The notes under the pieces are model-generated. The model worked only from the letters and a program-made list of their open reading frames with translations. It was not told the origin of the DNA and made no database searches. Positions 1-6,950 of a DNA stretch of 64,000 nt are shown here, one piece after another. Made by a program: the position numbers and the translations under genes. The DNA is taken from the NCBI GenBank assembly GCA_949318235.1, contig OX439128.1, forward strand, positions 57,187,009 through 57,251,008, given 5' to 3'. How positions within the stretch are numbered: the first letter of the stretch is position 1; each line of letters starts with the position of its first letter. Source of the stretch: Ecdyonurus torrentis. Its lineage: Eukaryota; Arthropoda; Insecta; Ephemeroptera; Heptageniidae.

Positions 1-62
1 ACGCATACTTTTTGGGTTATTGACAATTGTAGTTTTCACTCATCATGTAGCCAAACCAAGTC
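1..62 (+). repeat. Truncated monomer tail (type t)
   Basis: This is the last 62 bases of a monomer cut by the window edge. It carries gacaattgtag (G where most monomers have T) and is followed by a monomer starting ataaaac. The same combination occurs at 4920-4981 after a type t monomer, so the missing part is most likely type t. Confidence 0.85.
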
Positions 63-308
63 ATAAAACAAAGTTTCTATTTGAAGAACCAAATGTTATT
101 GAATGATAAAAATCATACTTTTTACACGATTAAAACTAGTTTTGATGATTTCTCAGAAACTAAGAATGCTACAGACTAACTATTTAACTCAATACATAGC
201 TTTTTCAATTCTCTAAAAAAAGGATGTCTTAAACTTTTTTGCTCCGACGCATACTTTTTAAGTAATTGACAATTTTAGTTTTCACTCATCATGTAGCTAA
301 ACCAAGTC
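63..308 (+). repeat. Monomer type a
   Basis: Diagnostic: starts ataaaac instead of atgaaac, follows gacaattgtag in most copies, has TAA after agac (offset 115), actcaatacatag, and ggatgtcttaaac. Other starts: 4982, 6951, 10395, 12364, 48512, 57367, 61301, 62775. Variants with gaatgctaaaaatc start at 55893 and 59827. Copies with the type-s feature ggatatct start at 48020 (which begins atagaac) and 51956. A copy with a type-b 3' end starts at 52448. Confidence 0.85.
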
Positions 309-348
309 ATGAAACAAAGTTTCTATTTGAAGAACCAAATGTTATTGA

Positions 349-362
349 ATGATAAAAATCAT
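349..362. repeat. Short dyad ATGAT-N4-ATCAT (representative)
   Basis: A perfect 5 bp inverted repeat at offsets 41-54 of the monomer, shown here in the monomer at 309. The arms are kept in most types while the first loop base is A, G, C or T depending on type (gataaaa, gatgaaa, gatcaaa, gattaaa). The arms are broken in e' (aataat), in c' and p copies with aaaaattat, and at 55893 and 59827 (atgct). Function is unknown. Confidence 0.75.
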
Positions 363-377
363 ACTTTTTACACGATT

Positions 378-389
378 AAAACTAGTTTT
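378..389. repeat. 12 bp palindrome AAAACTAGTTTT (representative)
   Basis: A perfect palindrome at offsets 70-81 of monomers of types a, b, d, e, f, g, j, k, m, n, q, r, s, u, v, w and x. It is disrupted by a single C-to-T change (AAAATTAGTTTT) in types c, h, i, l, o, p, t, y and z. Type therefore predicts whether the palindrome is intact. Role unknown. Confidence 0.85.
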
Positions 390-554
390 GATGATTTCTC
401 AAAAACTAAGAATGCTACAGACATCAAATTAAACTCAAAACATAGCTTTTTCAATTCTTTACAAAAAAGATGTCTTGAACTTTTTTGCTCCGACGCATAC
501 TTTTTAAGTAATTGACAATTTTAGTTTTCACTCATCATGTAGCTAAACCAAGTC

Positions 555-800
555 ATGAAACAAAGTTTCTATTTGAAGAACCAAATGTTATTGAATGATA
601 AAAATCATACTTTTTACACGATTAAAATTAGTTTTGATGATTTCTCAGAAACTAAGAATGCTACAGACATCAAATTAAACTCAAAACATAGCTTTTTTAT
701 TTCTCTACAAAAAATATGTCTTGAACTTTTTTGCTCCGACTCATACTTTTTGGGTTATTGACAATTTTAGTTTTCACTCATCATGTAGCCAAACCAAGTC
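555..800 (+). repeat. Monomer type c
   Basis: Diagnostic: attagtttt, ctcagaaac, ttttttatttctctac, aaaaaatatgtc and gactcatac with gggttattgac. Frame open. Other starts: 5474, 7443, 10887, 12856, 49004, 52694 (the last has tacatgatt). A related form with an h-like 3' end is listed under type c'. Confidence 0.85.
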
Positions 801-1047
801 ATGAAACAAAGTTTCTATTTCAAGAACCAAATGTTATTGAATGATAAAAATCATACTTTTTACACGATTAAAACTAGTTTTGATGATTTTTTCAGAAACT
901 AAGAATGCTACAGACTAACTATTTAACTCAATACATAGCTTTTTCAATTCTCTACAAAAAAGATGTCTTGAACTTTTTTGCTCCGACTCATACTTTTTGG
1001 GTTATTGACAATTTTAGTTTTCACTCATCATGTAGCCAAACCAAGTC
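801..1047 (+). repeat. Monomer type d (247 bp)
   Basis: Diagnostic: tttcaagaacc, one extra base giving gattttttcag, TAA after agac, caattctctacaaaaaag and gactcatac. The extra base shifts the 68-codon frame. Other starts: 5720, 7689, 11133, 13102, 49250, 52940. Confidence 0.85.
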
Positions 1048-1293
1048 ATGAAACAAAGTTTCTATTTCAAGAACCAAATGTTATTGAATGATAAAAATCA
1101 TACTTTTTACACGATTAAAACTAGTTTTGATGATTTCTCAAAAACTAAGAATGCTACAGACTTTAAATTTTATTCAAAACATAGTTTTTTTACTTCTCTA
1201 CAAAAAAGATGTCTTGAACTTTTTTGCTCCGACGCATACTTTTTAAGTAATTGACAATTTTAGTTTTCACTCATCATGTAGCTAAACCAAGTC
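1048..1293 (+). repeat. Monomer type e
   Basis: Diagnostic: tttcaagaacc, ctcaaaaac, gactttaaattttattc, gtttttttacttc and an aagtaattgac end. Frame open. Other starts: 5967, 7936, 11380, 13349, 27363, 42365, 53187. Subtype e' has gaataataaaa, which breaks the ATGAT/ATCAT dyad, and starts at 18759, 23678, 30562, 34007, 38926 and 44823. The last also has ttttaatc, a new in-frame stop. Confidence 0.85.
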
Positions 1294-1539
1294 ATGAAAC
1301 AAAGTTTCTATTTGAAGAACCAAATGTTATTGAATGATGAAAATCATAATTTTTACACGATTAAAACTAGTTTTGATAATTTCTTTAAAACTAAGAATGC
1401 TGCAGACTTCAAATTCAATTCAAAACATAGCTTTTTCAATTCTTTACAAAAAAGATGTCTTGAACTTTTTTGCTCCGACGCATACTTTTTGAGTTATTGA
1501 CAATTTTAGTTTCCACTCATCATGTAGCCAAACCGAGTC
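1294..1539 (+). repeat. Monomer type f
   Basis: Diagnostic: gatgaaaatcataat, gataatttctttaaaac, gctgcagac and a gagttattgac end followed by gtttccactc. Frame open. Other starts: 19005, 23924, 34253, 39172, 45069, 53433. Copies with caatttaaaac in place of caattcaaaac start at 6213, 8182, 11626 and 13595, and this private change links the two halves of the 5,413 bp duplication. Confidence 0.85.
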
Positions 1540-1785
1540 ATGAAACAAAGTTTCTATTTTAAGAACCAAATGTTATTGAATGATAAAAATCATACTTTTT
1601 ACACGATTAAAACTAGTTTTGATGATTTCTCAAAAACTAAGACTGCTACTGACTTTAAATTTAACTCAAAACGTAGCTTTTTCAATTCTTTACAAAAAAG
1701 ATGTCTTGAACGTTTTTGCTCCGACGCATACTTTTTGGGTTATTGACAATTTTAGTTTTCACTCATCATGTAGCCAAACCAAGTC
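1540..1785 (+). repeat. Monomer type g
   Basis: Diagnostic: preceded by aaccgagtc, then tattttaag, gctactgac, acgtagc and gaacgttttt. Frame open. Two subtypes exist. Copies with aagactgctac start at 1540, 6459, 11872 and 13841. Copies with aagaatgctac start at 19251, 24170, 34499, 39418, 45315 and 53679. The split follows position in the array, so it marks two lineages. Confidence 0.85.
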
Positions 1786-2031
1786 ATGAAACAAAGTTTC
1801 TATTTCAAGAACCAAATGTTATTGAATGATTAAAATCATACTTTTTACACGATTAAAATTAGTTTTGATGATTTCTAAAAAACTAAGAATGCTACAGACA
1901 TCAAATTAAACTCAAAACATAGCTTTTTTATTTCTCTACAAAAAATATGTCTTGAACTTTTTTTCTCTGACGCATTCTTTTTGGGTTATTGACAATTTTA
2001 GTTTTCACTCATCATGTAGCCAAACCAAGTC
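1786..2031 (+). repeat. Monomer type h
   Basis: Diagnostic: gattaaaatcat (an in-frame TAA), gatttctaaaaaac (a second stop), ttttttatttctc, and ttttttctctgacgcattc near the 3' end. Other starts: 14087, 24416, 39664, 45561, 49497, 53925. Chimeras with a type-t 3' end start at 6705 and 12118. Confidence 0.85.
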
Positions 2032-2277
2032 ATGAAACAAAGTTTCTATTTCAAGAAACAAATGTTATTGAATGATCAAAATCATACTTTTTACACGATT
2101 AAAATTAGTTTTGACGGTTTCTCAGAAACTAAGAATGCTACAGACATCAAATTAAACTCAAAACATAGCTTTTTCAATTCTCTACAAAAAATATGTCTTG
2201 AACTTTTTTGCTCCGACGCATACTTTTTAAGTAATTGACAATTTTAGTTTTCACTCACCATGTAGCCAAACCAAGTC
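2032..2277 (+). repeat. Monomer type i
   Basis: Diagnostic: tttcaagaaac, gatcaaaatcat, ggtttctcag, aaaaaatatgtc and an aagtaattgac end. Frame open. Copies with gacggttt start at 2032, 14333, 16546, 21465, 36713 and 54171. Copies with gatggttt start at 24662, 39910, 45807 and 49743. This one-base split separates lineages. Confidence 0.85.
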
Positions 2278-2523
2278 ATGAAACAAAGTTTCTATTTCAA
2301 GAACCAAATGTTATTGAATGATAAAAATCATACTTTTTACACGATTAAAACTAGTTTTGATGATTTCTTAAAAACTAAGAATGCTACAGACTTTAAATTT
2401 TATTTAAAACATAGTTTTTTTACTTCTCTACAAAAAAGATGTCTTGAACTTTTTTGCTCCGACGCATACTTTTTGGGTTATTGACAATTTTAGTTTTCAC
2501 TCATCATGTAGCCAAACCAAGTC
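2278..2523 (+). repeat. Monomer type j
   Basis: Diagnostic: tttcaagaacc, gactttaaattttattt, gtttttttacttc and a gggttattgac end. This copy alone has ttcttaaaaac where others have ttctcaaaaac. Other starts: 14579, 16792, 21711, 36959, 46053, 49989. Two copies, at 24908 and 40156, have one extra T in the T-run and are 247 bp with a broken frame. Confidence 0.85.
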
Positions 2524-2768
2524 ATGAAACAAAGTTTCTATTTGAAGAACCAAATGTTATTGAATGATAAAAATCATACTTTTTACACGATTAAAACTAG
2601 TTTTGATGATTTCTCAGAAACTAAGAATGCTACAGACTAACTATTTAATCAAAACATAGCTTTTTTAATTCTTTACAAAAAAGATGTCTTGAACTTTTTT
2701 GCTCCGACGCATACTTTTTAAGTAATTGACAATTTTAGTTTTCACTCATCATGTAGTTAAACCAAGTC
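2524..2768 (+). repeat. Monomer type k (245 bp)
   Basis: Diagnostic: TAA after agac, then ctatttaatcaaaac (one base shorter than ctatttaactcaa), ttttttaattctttac and an aagtaattgac end. Other starts: 14825, 15316, 17038, 17529, 19743, 21957, 22448, 34991, 37205, 37696, 54417 (begins ataaaac), 58351. When type l follows a k, the tail is usually gtagttaaacc. Confidence 0.85.
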
Positions 2769-3014
2769 ATGAAACAAAGTTTCTATTTGAAGAACCAAAT
2801 GTTATTGAATGATAAAAATCATACTTTTTACACGATTAAAATTAGTTTTGATAATTTCTCAGAAACTAAGTATGCTACAGACATCAAATTAAACTCAATA
2901 CATAGCTTTTTTAATTCTCTACAAAAAATATGTCTTGAACTTTTTTGCTCCGACGCATACTTTTTGGGTTATTGACAATTTTAGTTTTCACTCATCATGT
3001 AGCCAAACCAAGTC
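2769..3014 (+). repeat. Monomer type l
   Basis: Diagnostic: preceded by gtagttaaacc, attagttttgataatttc, aagtatgctac, actcaatacatag, aaaaaatatgtc and cgacgcatac with a gggtt end. Frame open. Other starts: 15070, 17283, 19497, 22202, 34745, 37450. It differs from type p mainly in gacgcatac versus gactcatac. Confidence 0.85.
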
Positions 3015-3260
3015 ATGAAACAAAGTTTCTATTTGAAGAACCAAATGTTATTGAATGATAAAAATCATACTTTTTACACGATTAAAACTAGTTTTGATGA
3101 TTTCTCAAAAACTAAGAATGCTACAGACTTTAAATTTTATTTAAAACATAGTTTTTTTACTTCTCTACAAAAAAGATGTCTTGAACTTTTTTGCTCCGAC
3201 GCATACTTTTTGGGTTATTGACAATTTTAGTTTTCACTCATCATGTAGCCAAACCAAGTC
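3015..3260 (+). repeat. Monomer type m (single copy)
   Basis: A j-like monomer with tttgaagaacc instead of tttcaagaacc, ctcaaaaac, gactttaaattttattt and a gggtt end. Frame open. This is the only full copy. Its 3' part is the best match for the 3' part of the chimeric monomer at 8428. Confidence 0.8.
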
Positions 3261-3504
3261 ATGAAACAAAGTTTCTATTTGAAGAACCAAATGTTATTGA
3301 ATGATAAAAATCATACTTTTTACACGATTAAAACTAGTTTTGATGATTTCTCAGAAACTAAGAATGCTACAGACTAACTATTTAATCAATACATAGCTTT
3401 TTCAATTCTCTAAAAAAGGATGTCTTAAACTTTTTTGCTCCGACGCATACTTTTTAAGTAATTGACAATTTTAGTTTTCACTCATCATGTAGCTAAACCA
3501 AGTC
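3261..3504 (+). repeat. Monomer type n (244 bp)
   Basis: Diagnostic: TAA after agac, ctatttaatcaatac, and a shortened A-run in ctctaaaaaaggatg. The two single-base losses give 244 bp. Other starts: 8674, 25155, 40403, 46299 (has ctcttaaac), 50235. Confidence 0.85.
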
Positions 3505-3750
3505 ATGAAACAAAGTTTCTATTTGAAGAACCAAATGTTATTGAATGATAAAAATCATACTTTTTACACGATTAAAATTAGTTTTGATGATTTCTCAGAA
3601 ACTAAGAATGCTACAAACATCAAATTAAACTCAAAACATAGCTTTTTTAATTCTTTACAAAAAAGATGTCTTGAACTTTTTTGCTCCGACGCATACTTTT
3701 TAAGTAATTGACAATTTTAGTTTTCACTCATCATGTAGCTAAACCAAGTC
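3505..3750 (+). repeat. Monomer type o
   Basis: Diagnostic: attagtttt, gatttctcag, catcaaattaaac, ttttttaattctttac and an aagtaattgac end. Frame open. Other starts: 8918, 46543, 50479. Copies at 3505 and 8918 share gctacaaacatc, while 46543 and 50479 have gctacagac. 46543 has caaaggtt and 50479 has attagtattg as private changes. Confidence 0.85.
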
Positions 3751-3996
3751 ATGAAACAAAGTTTCTATTTGAAGAACCAAATGTTATTGAATGATAAAAA
3801 TCATACTTTTTACACGATTAAAATTAGTTTTGATAATTTCTCAGAAACTAAGTATGCTACAGACATCAAATTAAACTCAATACATAGCTTTTTTAATTCT
3901 CTACAAAAAATATGTCTTGAACTTTTTTGCTCCGACTCATACTTTTTGGGTTATTGACAATTTTAGTTTTCACTCATCATGTAGCCAAACCAAGTC
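3751..3996 (+). repeat. Monomer type p
   Basis: Diagnostic: attagttttgataatttc, aagtatgc, actcaatacatag, and gactcatac with a gggtt end. Frame open. Other starts: 9164, 15561, 19988, 35236, 46789, 50725. Copies with the private change gcgacagac start at 17774, 22693, 29577, 33022 and 37941. Copies with aaaaattatac start at 54662 and 58596. Confidence 0.85.
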
Positions 3997-4243
3997 ATGA
4001 AACAAAGTTTCTATTTCAAGAACCAAATGTTATTGAATGATAAAAATCATACTTTTTACACGATTAAAACTAGTTTTGATGATTTTTTCAGAAACTAAGA
4101 ATGCTACAGACTAACTATTTAACTCAATACATAGCTTTTTCAATTCTCTAAAAAAAGGATGTCTTAAACTTTTTTGCTCCGACGCATACTTTTTAAGTAA
4201 TTGACAATTTTAGTTTTCACTCATCATGTAGCTAAACCAAGTC
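3997..4243 (+). repeat. Monomer type q (247 bp)
   Basis: Like type d in tttcaagaacc and the extra base in gattttttcag, but the 3' part is ctctaaaaaaaggatgtc and taaac with an aagtaattgac end. Frame broken. Other starts: 9410, 15807, 18020, 20234, 22939, 29823, 33268, 35482, 38187, 47035, 50971, 54908, 58842. Confidence 0.85.
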
Positions 4244-4489
4244 ATGAAACAAAGTTTCTATTTGAAGAACCAAATGTTATTGAATGATGAAAATCATAAT
4301 TTTTACACGATTAAAACTAGTTTTGATGATTTCTTTAAAACTAAGAATGCTGCAGACTTCAAATTCAATTCAAAACATAGTTTTTTTACTTCTCTACAAA
4401 AAAGATGTCTTGAACTTTTTTGCTCCGACGCATACTTTTTGGGTTATTGACAATTTTAGTTTTCACTCATCATGTAGCCAAACCAAGTC
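4244..4489 (+). repeat. Monomer type r
   Basis: Diagnostic: gatgaaaatcataat, gatgatttctttaaaac, gctgcagac, gtttttttacttc and a gggtt end. Frame open. Other starts: 9657, 18267, 20481, 23186, 30070, 33515, 35729, 38434, 47282, 51218, 55155 (has gataatttcttt), 59089. Subtype r' with gacttaaaaatcaattc starts at 28101, 31546 and 43103. Confidence 0.85.
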
Positions 4490-4735
4490 ATGAAACAAAG
4501 TTTCTATTTGAAGAACCAAATGTTATTGAATGATAAAAATCATACTTTTTACACGATTAAAACTAGTTTTGATGATTTCTCAGAAACTAAGAATGCTACA
4601 GACTAACTATTTAACTCAATACATAGCTTTTTCAATTCTCTAAAAAAAGGATATCTTAAACTTTTTTGCTCCGACGCATACTTTTTAAGTAATTGACAAT
4701 TTTAGTTTTCACTCATCATGTAGCTAAACCAAGTC
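4490..4735 (+). repeat. Monomer type s
   Basis: Diagnostic: tttgaagaacc, ctcagaaac, TAA after agac, actcaatac, and ggatatcttaaac, where other monomers have ggatgtct. Other starts: 9903, 47528, 51464, 55401, 59335. Two a-like copies at 48020 and 51956 also carry ggatatct. Confidence 0.85.
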
Positions 4736-4981
4736 ATGAAACAAAGTTTCTATTTGAAGAACCAAATGTTATTGAATGATAAAAATCATACTTTTTACAC
4801 GATTAAAATTAGTTTTGATGATTTCTCAGAAACTAAGAATGCTACAGACATCAATTTAAACTCAAAACATAGCTTTTTTACTTCTCTACAAAAAAGATGT
4901 CTTGAACTTTTTTGCTCCGACGCATACTTTTTGGGTTATTGACAATTGTAGTTTTCACTCATCATGTAGCCAAACCAAGTC
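4736..4981 (+). repeat. Monomer type t
   Basis: Diagnostic: attagtttt, ctcagaaac, gacatcaatttaaac, ttttttacttctc and gggttattgacaattgtag. Frame open. Other starts: 10149, 47774, 48266 (has tttcccag), 51710, 52202. Copies with catcaaattaaac in this context start at 55647 and 59581. Confidence 0.85.
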
Positions 4982-6950
4982 ATAAAACAAAGTTTCTATT
5001 TGAAGAACCAAATGTTATTGAATGATAAAAATCATACTTTTTACACGATTAAAACTAGTTTTGATGATTTCTCAGAAACTAAGAATGCTACAGACTAACT
5101 ATTTAACTCAATACATAGCTTTTTCAATTCTCTAAAAAAAGGATGTCTTAAACTTTTTTGCTCCGACGCATACTTTTTAAGTAATTGACAATTTTAGTTT
5201 TCACTCATCATGTAGCTAAACCAAGTCATGAAACAAAGTTTCTATTTGAAGAACCAAATGTTATTGAATGATAAAAATCATACTTTTTACACGATTAAAA
5301 CTAGTTTTGATGATTTCTCAAAAACTAAGAATGCTACAGACATCAAATTAAACTCAAAACATAGCTTTTTCAATTCTTTACAAAAAAGATGTCTTGAACT
5401 TTTTTGCTCCGACGCATACTTTTTAAGTAATTGACAATTTTAGTTTTCACTCATCATGTAGCTAAACCAAGTCATGAAACAAAGTTTCTATTTGAAGAAC
5501 CAAATGTTATTGAATGATAAAAATCATACTTTTTACACGATTAAAATTAGTTTTGATGATTTCTCAGAAACTAAGAATGCTACAGACATCAAATTAAACT
5601 CAAAACATAGCTTTTTTATTTCTCTACAAAAAATATGTCTTGAACTTTTTTGCTCCGACTCATACTTTTTGGGTTATTGACAATTTTAGTTTTCACTCAT
5701 CATGTAGCCAAACCAAGTCATGAAACAAAGTTTCTATTTCAAGAACCAAATGTTATTGAATGATAAAAATCATACTTTTTACACGATTAAAACTAGTTTT
5801 GATGATTTTTTCAGAAACTAAGAATGCTACAGACTAACTATTTAACTCAATACATAGCTTTTTCAATTCTCTACAAAAAAGATGTCTTGAACTTTTTTGC
5901 TCCGACTCATACTTTTTGGGTTATTGACAATTTTAGTTTTCACTCATCATGTAGCCAAACCAAGTCATGAAACAAAGTTTCTATTTCAAGAACCAAATGT
6001 TATTGAATGATAAAAATCATACTTTTTACACGATTAAAACTAGTTTTGATGATTTCTCAAAAACTAAGAATGCTACAGACTTTAAATTTTATTCAAAACA
6101 TAGTTTTTTTACTTCTCTACAAAAAAGATGTCTTGAACTTTTTTGCTCCGACGCATACTTTTTAAGTAATTGACAATTTTAGTTTTCACTCATCATGTAG
6201 CTAAACCAAGTCATGAAACAAAGTTTCTATTTGAAGAACCAAATGTTATTGAATGATGAAAATCATAATTTTTACACGATTAAAACTAGTTTTGATAATT
6301 TCTTTAAAACTAAGAATGCTGCAGACTTCAAATTCAATTTAAAACATAGCTTTTTCAATTCTTTACAAAAAAGATGTCTTGAACTTTTTTGCTCCGACGC
6401 ATACTTTTTGAGTTATTGACAATTTTAGTTTCCACTCATCATGTAGCCAAACCGAGTCATGAAACAAAGTTTCTATTTTAAGAACCAAATGTTATTGAAT
6501 GATAAAAATCATACTTTTTACACGATTAAAACTAGTTTTGATGATTTCTCAAAAACTAAGACTGCTACTGACTTTAAATTTAACTCAAAACGTAGCTTTT
6601 TCAATTCTTTACAAAAAAGATGTCTTGAACGTTTTTGCTCCGACGCATACTTTTTGGGTTATTGACAATTTTAGTTTTCACTCATCATGTAGCCAAACCA
6701 AGTCATGAAACAAAGTTTCTATTTCAAGAACCAAATGTTATTGAATGATTAAAATCATACTTTTTACACGATTAAAATTAGTTTTGATGATTTCTAAAAA
6801 ACTAAGAATGCTACAGACATCAATTTAAACTCAAAACATAGCTTTTTTACTTCTCTACAAAAAAGATGTCTTGAACTTTTTTGCTCCGACGCATACTTTT
6901 TGGGTTATTGACAATTGTAGTTTTCACTCATCATGTAGCCAAACCAAGTC
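4982..6950 (+). repeat. 8-monomer higher-order unit, 1,969 bp, copy 1
   Basis: Order a b c d e f g (h/t chimera), after which type a returns at 6951. The unit is closed by the chimera at 6705, whose 5' part is type h and whose 3' part is type t, so it leads straight back to type a. The f copy carries the private caatttaaaac change. A matching copy lies at 10395-12363. Confidence 0.85.
6705..6950 (+). repeat. Chimeric monomer h/t
   Basis: The 5' part has gattaaaatcat and gatttctaaaaaac, the two stops of type h. The 3' part has catcaatttaaac, ttttttacttctc and the gacaattgtag end of type t. The switch lies between about 6798 and 6824, where h and t are identical. The same chimera occurs at 12118-12363. 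An in-register crossover between h and t would produce it and would remove types i to t in one step. Confidence 0.85.

Larger units (their letters stand above)
309..554 (+). repeat. Monomer type b
   Basis: Diagnostic: actagtttt, ctcaaaaac, gacatcaaattaaac, tttttcaattctttac and an aagtaattgac end. The 68-codon frame is open (309-515). Other starts: 5228, 7197, 10641, 12610, 25645, 28593, 32038, 40893, 43595, 56139, 57613, 60073, 61547, 63021. A b-to-c chimera starts at 48758. Confidence 0.85.
63..4981 (+). repeat. 20-monomer higher-order unit (a to t), 4,919 bp
   Basis: Twenty distinguishable monomers in the order a b c d e f g h i j k l m n o p q r s t, after which type a returns at 4982. 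I use this as the reference for naming types. Parts of the order recur later: a to h at 12364-14332 with i to l continuing to 15315, and n to t at 8674-10394. Individual types are described in their own entries. Confidence 0.85.

Noticed and set aside
378..389. Rho-independent terminator or attachment site at the AAAACTAGTTTT palindrome
   Set aside because: The stem is AT-rich with no GC core or loop, it recurs in most monomers, and there are no integrase or flanking genes.
309..515. 68-codon open frames starting atgaaacaaag, repeated across the array, as genes
   Set aside because: They recur once per satellite monomer, about two-fifths are broken by stops or frameshifts, variants are mostly amino-acid changing, and there is no recognisable domain, signal peptide or ribosome binding site upstream.
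503..541. ttgaca followed by AT-rich sequence, resembling a bacterial -35 box
   Set aside because: It occurs in almost every monomer as part of the constant tail, no convincing -10 element lies 16-18 bases downstream, and the context is eukaryotic-type satellite.
309..554. CENP-B box (TTCG....A..CGGG)
   Set aside because: No monomer contains ttcg followed by cggg at the required spacing. The only CG-rich spot, tccgacgcat, does not fit.
1580..1789. 69-codon frames in a second register (also at 4284, 6499, 9697 and elsewhere)
   Set aside because: They are overlapping shadows of types g and r that arise where a stop happens to be missing, and they run across the monomer boundary. There is no independent support.
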